A stretch of 64,000 nucleotides of DNA from Saccharum officinarum. Lineage: Eukaryota; Streptophyta; Magnoliopsida; Poales; Poaceae. Positions 11,557 to 22,919 of this stretch are shown here, piece after piece (the first letter of the stretch is position 1; each line of letters opens with the position of its first letter). A program made the position numbers and the translations under genes. The notes under the pieces were generated by a model. It worked only from the letters and a program-made list of their open reading frames with translations. It was not told where the DNA came from and did no database searches. The stretch lies in contig CM036160.1 in the NCBI GenBank assembly GCA_020631735.1, positions 7,346,746 to 7,410,745 of the forward strand, written 5' to 3'.

Positions 11557-11963
11557 GACTACCCGTAAAAACTTTAGAGTATGAATATAGTGTAAAAACT
11601 GTTGCACTGGGTACTCTAAAACGATACTCTATCTTTTCTCTCACTTTATATTTAGAGTGGTACTGTGCTTACTCTATACTTAATAGTGGCGGGCCCCACT
11701 AGCTAAACAAAGGAAAAAAATGCTATAACTCACAAACCAAAAATCCAAATTAAATTTCGATTGCACCATTAAATTCGTCTCAATAAATCCTTCAAAACTA
11801 GATCACGCATGGATATATTTAGATAAAGTGACAAGTGGGTCCCACAGTGGATAGAGGATGATATAGAGGATGGATGAGTGCGAGAGAATTAAGTATAGAG
11901 AAGAGAATCTTGCTGACTGGACGTATAGAGGATGAATATAGAGGTCCATGAGTGCGGGTAGTC
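11557..11963. mobile_element. Tourist-like (PIF/Harbinger) MITE, copy 2, inverted
   Basis: The ends GACTACCCGTA and GCGGGTAGTC are flanked by the canonical 3 bp duplication TAA (11554-11556 and 11964-11966). The interior is the reverse complement of the copy at 8649-9086, including AACTAGATCACGCATGG and CCACTAGCTAAACAAAG. Confidence 0.88.
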
Positions 11964-11966
11964 TAA

Positions 11967-12746
11967 GAACTTGTTTGTATTTACAAACCGCATGAACGAA
12001 AGGTCTGAAAACTGCTACTCTACTTGACAATACTCAATAAGACACCAATGATATTTAGGAAAGGGAACCGACAGAATCATAGACTCAACATAAGCCCCTT
12101 CCGTACTTTTTTTAAAATGATTGGTAAAACAGGCGAATATACAAAAACAGGAGCCTTATGATTTTCCAAAAGATGGCCATGAATATTAGTAGTTTACTTT
12201 AGCAGTCGCACTACAGTAGCGCCATTTGTACCAACGAAAAAGCTCGAGCGTACACTGCACTACTAGCAATTAGAGTCCCGAGAGCTCAAACAACACAAGG
12301 ACAAGACGCACAGCTAGACTAGAGTACTAGACCGGTAGAGCCCAGATAAAACAGGACAGGCTCTTCATCGTTCTTCAAAGAGCCGGGATGGGGATATGAA
12401 TTTTGTGACAGAATGCAACTATATTAAAGTATAGAGCATGCCTATTGGGCTGTCACCGTCCACGCACACATTCGCTCAAGGCTTCTCTGTCGAGGCCAAC
12501 TAGCCCAGCTATTCAATTTACAAAATCTAAGCACTACCACCCAAAATTCACACTTCCATGATGGTTACAAGGTGAAACAATAATCATAACCCCATGTGGT
12601 TTTTTGAAGGAGAAACGTGGTAGGTCCAGGAGGGCGTCTGAATTGACCTGCCAACGAACCCCAGCCCACGGTTTTAAGTCATGCACAGTGGCGCCTCAAG
12701 TGAAGGAGCAATGTCCCAAATGACCCAGCTGCACGCAAACCTCTTC
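11967..12746. other. Intergenic, nothing recognised
   Basis: AT-rich sequence without a supported frame, repeat pair or RNA gene that I can identify. It leads into the 3' end of the PUL-domain pseudogene. Confidence 0.4.
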
Positions 12747-13906
12747 TCAGCTTGTTAGCGATTCGATATCACCTCCAACTTCTGCAACCTTCGTGTCCAT
12801 AGAAGACTTCAACTGCTCGCGACGCTCTTAACATCAAGGTCGAGAGCAAGGGACTTCACGAGGCCCTTGAGCATCTTGAGTAAATTAGGTTAAGGGCAAC
12901 ACATGCCAAAGCATGAAAATTTAGAAGAAAGATGAAACCAATAAAATTGCAGTGCATGAAACGCTGCAATAATGGAATGTTGAAAAAGGATACAAGAGAA
13001 ACCGATTGCAACAAGTGCCCGGTTTTGAAGTCGAAATCTTGAGTGTCATCTTCAGCGATCTGTAAGGTCAAGAAATGTAAGACATGGGATTTCTCTGGAA
13101 ATTGCATTGGCTGATATAGTAGGCTGGAAAACTCACTTCAAGGGTGGCAGAAAGAATTTGCGCCTGACTTTGTTCATCTTTGATTCAATTGAAAGAACAG
13201 ATAGCTGCACAGCAAATGTAAGGAACTTCAGCAATCTCGAATGCTCTTTTCATTTTCTAATGCTGTGAAAGCAAAATGCAATGCATAAATAGGTAGACTT
13301 CAACTTGAGACTCACTTCAGTAGAAGCGTGGCATATGCCAAGTGTGCATTCTTGCTAAAAGCAGAAGCTTGCAGTTAGACAAGGAATCAATGATCTGAAA
13401 TTAGGAAATAAAATTGTCAGTCCAGAAAAGCAAGACTAGATAACAGGCAATATGTTTTATGCACAACAGACAAAGAAGAGAAAATAAATTATTTTAACTT
13501 GAGAACAGACCTAGCGCAGTGGGTCCTCAACCACTGGTGCAAGCATGAGTTGTCAAACAAGTTTGTCACAGCTTTAAGAAGTGTAAGCAAATTTGCTGGC
13601 TGTAGGCGGCGCAACAGCTTTACGAAAGGTTTCCAAAAGTATATCTGACAAACATGAGGAACGAAACTTTGTTCAGTACCAATAGATATGTTTGATTTTC
13701 AGTAAGAGCCAATTCTAGTGATTAAAATACATAGTGTAGACAATTAGACAATATATGCCTGAATAGGTGCAGATATTCAGAAGTGAAAGGCTGGGATTAG
13801 CAAAAAAGAGTGCTATCCAAACTCCTACCATTCCAGTTTCGATGGTCCTTGAGAAGTAAAGCAGCTCCATCAGGATGCAACACGAACAAATTCAGAAAAT
13901 CAATAA
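12747..13906 (-). pseudogene. PLAA/Doa1-type PUL-domain pseudogene, six exon remnants
   Basis: Six minus-strand blocks with splice-like borders read in order as a PUL domain: 13906-13829 (IDFLNLFVLHPDGAALLLK), 13644-13511 (TLLKAVTNLFDNSCLHQWL), 13394-13316 (KNAHLAYATLLL), 13204-13137 (EQSQAQILSATLE), 13059 to about 12985 (IAEDDTQDFD) and 12874-12747 (LVKSLALDLDVKSVASS, then KVAEVGGDIESLTS and stop). PLAA/Doa1 proteins bind ubiquitin and Cdc48/p97, with WD40, PFU and PUL domains in that order. Only the PUL part is here. Small indels break the frame within exons 2, 3, 4 and 6, for example four extra bases near the start of exon 2. The upstream exons are missing or lie beyond the N gap. I identified the family from memory of the motif order. 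Confidence 0.78.
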
Positions 13907-14078
13907 CTGCAAGGTCGAAAGACACCTTTCAGATCGACTGAAAACCAACGCCGTAAAAAAAATTGAAGTTTATAAATATTTAAAAGCAAGAACATCTTGT
14001 GATCCAAAGAGGATATATAATCTGTGATCCAAGAAGAGGATATATACCTGGAAACACATCATTTGTGGAGGCCAAGAC

Positions 14079-14178
14079 NNNNNNNNNNNNNNNNNNNNNN
14101 NNNNNNNNNNNNNNNNNNNNNNNNNNNNNNNNNNNNNNNNNNNNNNNNNNNNNNNNNNNNNNNNNNNNNNNNNNNNNN
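14079..14178. other. Assembly gap (100 N)
   Basis: Exactly 100 N, a conventional placeholder for a gap of unknown size. Frames that cross it are not meaningful. Confidence 0.99.
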
Positions 14179-14289
14179 ATATCTCTTCGGATGGAAATAG
14201 AAAGCTGTCGAGGCTTCCTGCCACAACTCCTATCTATATATTTCTTTAGTATTTTCTGTACCGGTCGTCCGTCCCGTCCGTCCGAATGA

Positions 14290-15410
14290 ACCCTCCCTGA
14301 GTCGCCTGCCCACACCGCCACCCCTAGTCGTAGCCTCTCGCCCACTCTAGACGGACCCTGTTGTTCTCTATTCTTCACAAAAAATCACCGCTCTGCGAGG
14401 ACCATGGCGTCCCCTCTAGTGCATCGTAGCCTCTCCTCCCTCCTCCCCTCCATGGATCTAGCGGCACCCACTCCTCCCACGTGCGTCTTTCCTCAAGCCG
14501 GCAGCCTCCATGGCGTCCCATCCCCCCACTCCATGGCGGCCGGACCCTCCCCCGCGCGTCCCACTGGATCTGGCCAGCGGCCTCGAGCAAGCCATTGGCG
14601 CGGGCGGCTCCGGCAGGCTCAAGCAAGCAATTGACCCTCCCCTACCTCGCCGCGGCAACGCTGTCCCCAGATCCAGCAGCGTCTCCTCTCCCTCGGCCGA
14701 CGGCGAGCATGGCGGGGGCATGTGGCGTGCAACTTCCAATGAGCCTGCGCCACCGGCAGTTGCCCACCAAGTAGGTCATGGCCGTGTGGCGGTGCTGTGT
14801 TTTCAAGTGTTTCTAGATGTTTTTCAGAGATGTTGCAAGTCCATGTCTCAAGTGCTTCAGTTATTTCAGATGTATGTTTTAATTGTCTTATGCGGATGTT
14901 GCAAAAGTAGATCGGGATGCATATATTGCAATGGTTGTATACGTATGTTACAAGCATCTATCCCCAATATTTCATCTATTTTTTGAACACATATGTTGCA
15001 AGTGTTTCAGATGCATTGTCTAAGTGTTTCATCTGTCTTCTTTTGAATATTGTAAGTGTTGCATCTGAATGTTTCAAAAAGTAGATCGGGATGTTACACA
15101 TGTGCAATGGTGTTTCAACTGTATGTTCCAAATGTTTAATCTGTTTTAGACGTATGTTGCAAAAGTTTTCATCTGAATGTTGCAAAAAGTAGATCGGGGT
15201 GTTGCACAGCGCCGGTCGTGGTTGTCGCTGCTGCTGGAGTGCACCCGTGGGTCAACCCACGTGGGTTTCCCCATGCGGGGCGCGGGGTGGGCACAGGGAC
15301 ACGGGCGCAGGTGCTGGGGCTGGATGTGGGGTGGGGCGGGATGTGGACACGGGAGCGGTGCAGGGGTCCAAGCTGCTTCCCGGGCGCTAGGCGTTCCGTA
15401 TATCTTTCCT
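14290..15410 (+). mobile_element. Non-autonomous element with TGTTGCAA/TGTTTCA repeats, copy 1
   Basis: A GC-rich head (14290-14780) is followed by about 400 bp of degenerate units of some 20-25 bp built from TGTTGCAAGTGTTTCA and AAAAAGTAGATCGGGATG, then a GC-rich tail. The same unit types occur in reverse orientation at about 26580-26960, also next to a GC-rich block. A two-copy composite of this kind indicates a transposable element, perhaps MULE-like. I could not fix its termini. The proline- and arginine-rich frames have no domain support. Confidence 0.5.
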
Positions 15411-15563
15411 AAGATTAATCTGCACTATCAATTCTATCTCATTCCAATATCATCAATCTCTTGGACGAAAAAGCTCCTGCACCTCTATAACTTCCAAACC
15501 TATTTAGTCTCTACCTATAACTTCCAAAACTGTTTTAAACTACCACCGTATTCCCACGCCTAA

Positions 15564-15919
15564 GAGCAAGTACATTGATACGTATCAGCAGTCTCATACT
15601 TTGTCTCATGCAGTGCCACATAGGATTTTTGCTAATGTAGAGGAAAAAGAGAATGGACAGAGAAAGAGGTCGTTGTTTCGCGAAACAACCACCTCATGAG
15701 CTAAAATTTAGGACTACGAGACAACTATTTTACCATTGTATGAGTTGTTGTTCTCATAAAACTCACAACTTTATTTTTATTCTATGCATAAATTAAGGAA
15801 TTATGATTTACTACGAGACAACTTATAATACAACCATTGTACATGTTGTCTATTAAGTCATTTTAAAATTACGTGGCACTATTGACACCATCTACAAGGC
15901 AATACCAATGTGCTTGCCC
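15564..15919. mobile_element. Tourist-like MITE, first of a tandem pair
   Basis: Ends GAGCAAGTACATTG and CAATGTGCTTGCCC are inverted and flanked by TAA at 15561-15563 and 15920-15922. The interior includes GTCTCATGCAGTGCCACATA and AAACAACCACCTCATGAGC. Non-coding, 356 bp. Confidence 0.88.
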
Positions 15920-15922
15920 TAA

Positions 15923-16274
15923 GGGCAACATTCTCATGTTTCGTCTCATTTAGTGCCATATAGGACTATTTTTGCTGATGTGGAGGAAAGAGAGATGGAG
16001 AGAGAAAAGAGGTCGTTATTTCACGAAACAACCACCTCATCATGAGCTTAAATTTAGCACTATGAGAAAAACTATTGCATCATTACATTGTATGAATTGT
16101 TTTCTCATGCAACTCACAACTTTACTTTTATTTTATTTATAAATTGTGGAAATTGCGAGTTACTATGAGATAACTTAAAAGACAACCATTCTATATTTTG
16201 TCTATTGAATTATCATATAAAATTACGTGGCACTACGCAAAACCACCTACGAGATAACACCAATGTACTTGCCC
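15923..16274. mobile_element. Tourist-like MITE, second of a tandem pair
   Basis: A second copy of the same family starts immediately after the TAA at 15920-15922 and ends CAATGTACTTGCCC at 16274, followed by TAA at 16275-16277. The left terminus has drifted (GGGCAACATTCTCATG). The two elements share the middle TAA. Confidence 0.85.
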
Positions 16275-16386
16275 TAACAAAGGGCCACTTCCTTCATCAG
16301 TTTCCAAACTCCTTAATCCCAAACCATTAAGCATTCGACTATATGCATCTAGCTGTGCATAAGGAGATCAGTACGTGTTTGACCTT

Positions 16387-16550
16387 CTTTATCTACCTAT
16401 ATATATGGCTTGGTGCTCCAGGATGGAACTGTGATTCTACCTTGCTTCCTACTTCAAAAGAGTGGTTCTTTTCTTACTGTCAAGGGTACCCATACTGACG
16501 TTCTGCCCCAATTGTCCTCTGAGAGGAGAGTGCCCGACAAGTGTCCCCAC
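16387..16550 (+). repeat. 1.1 kb repeat unit A, left part
   Basis: The segment reads CCTATATATATGGCTTGG, GTGGTTCTTTTCTTACTGTC and GTGCCCGACAAGTGTCC. These align with unit C at about 29150-29840, with the middle of the unit deleted. It is cut off by the LTR starting at 16551 and resumes at about 19164. Confidence 0.6.
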
Positions 16551-19158
16551 TGTAATGACCCGAGTTACAGTACACAATAGACTCTCATTTTGGTCACTGA
16601 GTTCCTGTCAATTGGAATTCCCTAACAATCTCAAGCAGGTCACCATAAGCTTCAAAACGAACTCAAGAGTCACGAGATCATGTTTCTAAAGCTTGGTTAA
16701 GCAAAGTTAGAAACTACCAGACAATCTGTTACGTGTATCGGACCATCCGATAAACCTGCAGAGACAGCGGATAGAGTGGAAAGTGAGTTGTCATCCACTA
16801 TAAGGCATGGCCCACAAGTCAGCATGAGTGGGAGATATTTCCCAACCTCAGATCCTCAGCTCCACTCATCCTCTCCTCATTTCCCTCACACCCTCTCTCT
16901 CTAGAAGGAAAGAACAAGGGAGGGAAAGGATGAACTAGAGTGAGGACGAGAAGAAGAAGAAGTTGGAGAAGAGAATCAAGGTGCTAGAAAGCAGCAAGAT
17001 CAGCCTTAGGTCCAGCACTTGTGCTTCAACAACCTCTCATCTCATGGTTAGCTCAAGAGCTCTCTCTTCTCATTATCTTGAGATCAATTCCCCAACACTT
17101 ATCTAAATATTCTCTCTTGCATGGATGGATCATGAGGATGGCTTGGTGGAAAATTACTCTAAGGGTAAGGATCAAGTATGCTACATCTAAATCCTGGTGA
17201 CAAGGAACTCACCAAGGATCCAAGCTAAGTTGGCATGCTCAATCTCTCTTTATCTCTAGGATTTCTCTTAGTTAAGAATCACTAGTTACACTAGTTAACC
17301 CTAGCCAAGCCCAGCTATCCTAAGCCTAGCAAGTCAACTAAGTCACCATAGAAATACCTTGCACATGCATCAAAGCCTTTACCCAAGATATAGGCATGAA
17401 TCCCCAAGCTTTCACCCAAGAACCCAAGAGCATAGGTTTTGTCGCCCGATTGACGGAGTGTTCGTCAGTAGGACGGAGTGTCCGCCAAACCTAAAGTTTA
17501 GTCACCAATAGCCTAAGTCTCCTACTGAGTGAGAACATCGGAGTGTCCGTCACCACGGCGGAGTGCCCGATGAATTATACCGAACCAATACCTTGAGAAT
17601 CTGAGAGCGCCCAGTTACTACCGGATCGTCCATCACTCACGCTGGAGCATTTGATGAACTATATAAACAGAGCAACCCAGAAACTCGAGAGTGCCCAAAA
17701 CCTATCGGAGCCTCTATGATTCTCTTGGAGCGTCCGCTAGAGCTTGAACAGAGTCAATCAGAGGCAACCCATCATGGCGCCCAGTACAGCAGAGTGTCCG
17801 TCAGTAGGACAGAGTATCCGACAATTACAATGGATGTGAGGATAGTTAGCAAGTGTACCCAACAGACCACCAAAGCCAGTTATATCCAATAACAATAGTT
17901 CGACAGTAGATATCCCTCCCTAAGTCCCAAGCAGAGCTCTTAGCTTCCTTACTAATCTACCGTGCGACGTCGCTCCAATCCTCGAATCCTCTCCTTTCAG
18001 GCTTGGATGTCTTGTTTCATGAGGATAGTGTGTGGTCGTCACCGTTGACTTGGAGTCATCAGCAAGCATTGGCAGCATTAACAGCAGGCCCCACTATTAT
18101 GAACCCTACTTTGGATACTTCAAGTTGCATTATGAGTTATACATTGCATATAGAGTTGGATAATGGTATCTTTCACAGTATACTTAGTGTTACCTCTTAA
18201 TCTGTTAGAAGCCTCTCACCTCAACAAGGAATGGGAATGCTTAATGCTTATTGCTTAGTTGCTTGGGCAACAGTAGAAGTCGATCATGAGAAGGGAACTC
18301 ATACTCGCGCGTGTAGGATGCTACACCTAGATAATTAACCACTAAAACCAATAAGGGTACAACTTGACTCAACTAATCTAGCTAAGGAATAATATCCCTA
18401 ATGTGATAATCATGATGATAACCTGTGGATATCTTACTTATGCGAGGGGTAGGTCATCGTGAGTGTGGGATCTCAGACGACAGCTCGTGGAGCAGTAAGG
18501 ACCGTTTATTGGGATATATAAGTCCGAGTAACCACCCGTACAGATCACATGTCATGGATGGAATCGACAAGCTGAGTAACTAGTTGCGACCTATTTATCC
18601 GTGAAACTGGTAATGAGGTGGCAATCGGTCGGGAATGTCTGGGACATTGACCGAGAACCCAGTCGAACCTTTCATGTGACACTCGAGCCGGATTAGGGAA
18701 ATGTTAGAAAGCGTGAGGCAACCCTTACCCAGGCACGAGTATGGAGGTTAGTCCCGATTTCTATGTGGGTACAGTTGTACACCTCTGACGAAACTATTCG
18801 TTTGTTCTTTCTTTACACATGGTAAGTTGATGGTTTGATGAATACAATGAGCACTTTGCTATAATGATATATACAGTAATTCTAATGTGTTGAGTATAGC
18901 ATGTCATATTCTTAATGAACATCATTGCTTTCCGCACTTAAACAAATGTCTGATAATCACTCTATGCATCCACAAAATATTATATGTTGGAATTAAGCCC
19001 TGTGAGTACGCGTTGTACTCATGGTGCGGCTGTTAAGTTATTTTACAGGTACGTCGTAGTAGGCCGCGTTGAGCAATCGCTTAACCACTGCTGCATAGTA
19101 GCACCTGGAATGGGCGTGACTCCAAGTGTGCTACAAGTTAACTCCGGATTAATTGATA
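16551..19158. mobile_element. Probable solo LTR (Gypsy-like), 2.6 kb
   Basis: The block starts TGTAATGACCCGAG, a common grass Gypsy LTR opening, and ends ATTGATA. It is flanked by CCCAC at 16546-16550 and 19159-19163, a 5 bp target duplication. The flanks match positions that are adjacent in repeat unit C, which has no such insert. No gag or pol frame lies inside, so this is a lone LTR left by recombination. The 3' end is TA rather than CA, so the right border is a little uncertain. Between 17450 and 17830 there are repeated short words such as CGGAGTGTCCG. Confidence 0.65.
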
Positions 19159-19163
19159 CCCAC

Positions 19164-19374
19164 CGTCCTAGCCTAGCAAAGAAATATGTTTCCTCATTCT
19201 TGAGCAACTGTAGGATTTCTGTTTTTCATCTCCTGTAAATTAAAAATAATTTATTTGCTCTCACTTTAATGTTTCTATTAACTTTGCATCATTTTGTTGT
19301 GCTTTCCTTCCCAAGGTTTACGCTAAGTAATTCATCAGGTATTTGTACTCTTCAAATGTCCCAAATCATGTATC
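19164..19374 (+). repeat. 1.1 kb repeat unit A, middle part
   Basis: It matches units B (from about 26040) and C (from about 29850) through TTTCATCTCCTG, TTATTTGCTCTCACTTTAAT, CTTCCCAAGGTTTA and CAAATCATGTATC. The CACTA element at 19375 then interrupts it. Confidence 0.75.
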
Positions 19375-20846
19375 CACTACCGGAGAACGGAACTTTGCCG
19401 AGTGCTAAATGGTTTGCCGAGTGTTCTTTTTCGGGCACTCGGCAAAGAAGTTCTTTGCCGAGTGCCAAAAAAACACTCAGCAAAGACCTCTTTGCCGAGT
19501 GTTTTTTTTGGCACTCGGCAAAGAACTTCTTTGCTGAGTGTTTTTTCTTAACACTCAGCAAAGAAGGTCTTTGCCGAGTGTTTTTTACGCACTCGGCAAA
19601 GAAGGTCTTTGTCGAGTGTTTTTTTAAGCACTCGGCAAAGACAAATTTCAAATTAAAATTTGAAGCAGTAAATTAATTCAAATGAAAAAGTTTTCAACTA
19701 CAAAGTTGTAGAACTCATCAAGATGAAATTTTTTTGTTTAGGTCATTTCTTCATACGAGAAAGTGAAAGTAAATTTGTACATAAAATTTAGATCTCTCTC
19801 TTGTAGTTTATAAAAATAAAACAACCAAAATAAACTTTGTAGATCTCGAGAAAGTGAAAGTAAATTTGTACATAAATTAAATAACCAAAATAAATTTTGT
19901 AGATCTCGAGAAGTTAAGAAACTTTGTAGTTGAAAACTTTTTAATTTGAAATTATCCTGTCATGCAAAACTGTATCTGAATTTCAAAATTTTGAAATTTG
20001 AATTTTTCAAAAGACCTCGGATGGAAAAACAACCTAAACAAAAGTTGTAGATCTCAAAAAGTTATGAAAGTTTGTAGTTGACAACCTTTTCATTTGAGTT
20101 CATTTTGTCATGCAAAACTACCTTCTCGTGAGTTCATTTTGAATTTCAAAATTTTAAAATTCGAATTTTTCAAACGACATCGAATGGGAAAACACCATTA
20201 ATGAAAGTTGTAGATCTCGAAAAGTTATGAAACTTTGTTGTTGACAATTTTTTAATTTGAAATTATTTTGTCATGCAAAAGTATGTTTAAATTTCTAAAA
20301 TTTGAAATTCAAAATTTCAAACGACCTTGATGGAAAAACACCATAAATGAAAGTTGTAGATCTCGAAAAGTTATAAAACTTTGTAGTTGACAAGTTTTTG
20401 ATTTGAGATCGTTTAGTGTATCAAATAATCAGTTTAGTATCGGAGATAGATAACATAACAATAGCGAATATCATATATGTACATGAAAATAAAATGGGTC
20501 AAGTGGTCAGCAGAGGCGGTGGTAAGTCTCGGGGCGCAGGTCGCAGGATCGAATCTTGGTGGCCGCACGTTTCGGGATTTTCAAGCAAAAACATCCGTGA
20601 TGTTGGTGGGTGCACATCTGCCTCCCAGACTGGGACCTCCCGTAAAAAAATTTTTTTTTGCTTTTTTTTGTTTTTTTCGGGTTCAAACTTTGCCGAGTGT
20701 CAGGCACTCGCAAAGAAAGCTTTGCCGACAGTTTTTTTACCGTGTGTCCTTTGCCGAGTGCAACACTCGGCAAAGCCTTTGCATAGTGCAAATAGGGCTT
20801 TGCCGAGTGTTTCAAACACTCGGCAAAGAACGCGTATCCAGTAGTG
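19375..20846. mobile_element. Short non-autonomous CACTA element (1,472 bp)
   Basis: The ends CACTACCGGAGAACGG and the complement of GTATCCAGTAGTG are inverted CACTA termini with the target duplication ATC (19372-19374 and 20847-20849). Both subterminal zones hold repeated TTTGCCGAGTG / CACTCGGCAAAG words in both orientations. The centre is AT-rich with repeated GTAGATCTCGAAAAGTTATG units and has no transposase. Units B and C of the host repeat show the empty site. Confidence 0.95.
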
Positions 20847-20849
20847 ATC

Positions 20850-21013
20850 GAGTGCCATTTGCGAGATAAATTATCTAATACAATCAAATCCAATTCGTAA
20901 TACAAGTTTATAATTTTGAATTTAGCTAGTTTTCATCGGGAACAATATGCGTTGAATTACGTTTGAAATTCCCACAGAACGCACGAGGTATTCATCAACT
21001 TTTATATTATCCA

Positions 21014-21015
<2 letters not shown>
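20850..21015 (+). repeat. 1.1 kb repeat unit A, right part
   Basis: Sequence after the CACTA element (GAGTGCCATTTGCGAGATAA, ACAATCAAATCC, GAATTACGTTTGAAATTCCC) continues the unit as in B and C and leads into the next unit start. Confidence 0.75.

Positions 21016-21084
<69 letters not shown>
21016..21084. repeat. (TA)n microsatellite
   Basis: About 69 bp of uninterrupted alternating T and A. The same spot in other units has only a few TA steps, so the expansion is specific to this copy. Confidence 0.97.
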
Positions 21085-21086
<2 letters not shown>

Positions 21087-21183
21087 TTTTGTGCTCAGGA
21101 TGGAGTTGCGATGCTACCATCCCCAAGTATTCCAAACTGTTTTGTGCAGTTTTATAGTCTATTTATGTCTTCATAGAGTGCAA

Positions 21184-21395
21184 TGTAACAACCTAAATCC
21201 TTATTTTTGGGAAAATACAAGAGAGAGAGAGTAAAATATAAGCACAAGAGTTTCGGCTTAACTTGAGAATAAAAACCTATAGTAATTAATAAGATTAAAA
21301 TTTGAAATCAAAATTTCGACCCATGATGTCATAAGATATGAGTTACACAAGAGCCTCTACAGTTTAAGCTAAGGTGGGCATAATCAATATACACA
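21184..21395. mobile_element. Possible LTR fragment
   Basis: It begins TGTAACAACCTAAATCC, an LTR-like opening, and is then cut by the CACTA element at 21399. No partner end or coding sequence is visible, so the call is weak. Confidence 0.3.
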
Positions 21396-21398
21396 GAG

Positions 21399-22780
21399 CA
21401 CTACCGGAATCCACTTCTTTGCCGAGCGCCGGAGGCTTTGCCGAGCGTTTTTTTTCGGGCGCTCGGCAAAGAAGGCTTTGCCGAGAGCCAAATAAAAAAC
21501 ACTCGGCAAAGCCTCTGCACTCGGCAAAGAAGCCTTTGCCGAGCGTCCGATAAACGGCTCTCGGCAAAGAAGTTTCTTTGCCGAGAGCAAAAAAAACACT
21601 CGGCAAAGAAACTTCTTTGCCGAGAGCCAAAAAAAAGCACTCGGCAAAGGCTTCTTTGCCGAGTGCCAAAGTAAAACACTCGGCAAAGCAATTTTTCAAA
21701 CCACATTTTGGTGCCCTAAACGAATTCAAATAAAAAAGTTTTCAACTACAAAGTTTCATAACTTTTCATGATCTACAAACTTTATATTGGTCATTTCTTT
21801 ATTCGACAAAGTAATAATTACGTTGTTCACAAAATCTATATGTCTCTCATGTAGTTCCATGAAACTACAAGAGAGATATATAAGATTTGTGAACAATGTT
21901 AGCACCACAATTTCGGATGGAAAAACTTCCTAAATGAAGTTTGTAGATCTCGAAAGGTATTGAAACATTGTAGTTGACCACTTTTTAATTTGAATTTATC
22001 TTGTCATGGAAAACTACGTTTGAAATTCAAAATTTAAAATTTTAAAATTTGAATTTTTCAAAAGACCTCGGATGGAAAAACTTCCTAAATAAATTTTGTA
22101 GATCTCGAAAAGTTATGAAACATTGTAGTTGACCACTTTTTCATTTGAATTCATCTTGTCATGCAAAACTACGTTTGAAATTCAAAATTTTAAAATTTGA
22201 ATTTTTCAAAAGACCTCGGATGGAAAAACTTTCTATATGAAAAATGTAGTGCTCGAAAAGTTATGAAACTTTGTGGTTGACAACTTTTTGATTTGAATTC
22301 GTTTAGGGGCTCAAACAATCAATTTTCAATTGGTTTAGTATAATATTTGAGTAACTGAAATGGCATATAGACGCATGTGAGTGTGTAGTGCAGGTGGCAG
22401 AGGAGGTATCGCGTGAGGGAGAGGTCACGAGTTCGAATCCCACCGACCGCGTAGCCGCGAATTTTGCGCGAAAAATGCCGCGACTTGCGACTTCGACGGA
22501 GACGGGCGGGCGCTGGCCAGTGGGCCCCCTCCCCCGATTGAAAAAATTTTTTCCAGGTTTTTTTCGCATTTTTTTATTTCGCGCTTTGCCGAGCGTCGGG
22601 CTCTCGGCAAAGGCTTTGCCGAGTGCCCGATAAACGGCTCTCGGCAAAGAAGCCTTTGCCGATCGGATTTTTGCCGAGGGCGCTTTGCCGAGAGCTGCGC
22701 TCGGCAAAGGCTTTGCCGAGGGTCTTAGAGGCTTTGCCGAGAGCTTGGGGCCCTCGGCAAAGCAGCCGGCTCCGGTTGTG
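21399..22780. mobile_element. Short non-autonomous CACTA element (1,382 bp)
   Basis: The left end is CACTACCGGAATCC and the right end is GGCTCCGGTTGTG. The terminal match is imperfect (CACTACCGGA against CACAACCGGA). GAG at 21396-21398 and 22781-22783 is the 3 bp target duplication. Subterminal repeats are GCTTTGCCGAG and CTCGGCAAAG, and the AT-rich centre resembles that of the element at 19375. No transposase frame. Confidence 0.88.
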
Positions 22781-22919
22781 GAGGTGACACTACACCATGA
22801 CCCACTTTTCCCTACAATTATGTGTTGGTAAATCAAGGGTTTTAACTACTTAATATGTGTCGGCAATTGTATAACTTTTTCGCTGCTGATGCAGAATCTG
22901 TGGTGTCTTGAAGTTGACC

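Noticed and set aside
13970..14378. Open frames spanning the N run
   Set aside because: They cross 100 unknown bases translated as X, so continuity is not real.
19269..19676. Frames rich in CRVF/LPSAK/ECFF repeats in the CACTA ends
   Set aside because: They are translations of the TTTGCCGAGTG subterminal repeats, which is also why similar peptides appear at 20416-20905, 21364-21729, 22303-22836, 47806-48380 and 61699-62032.
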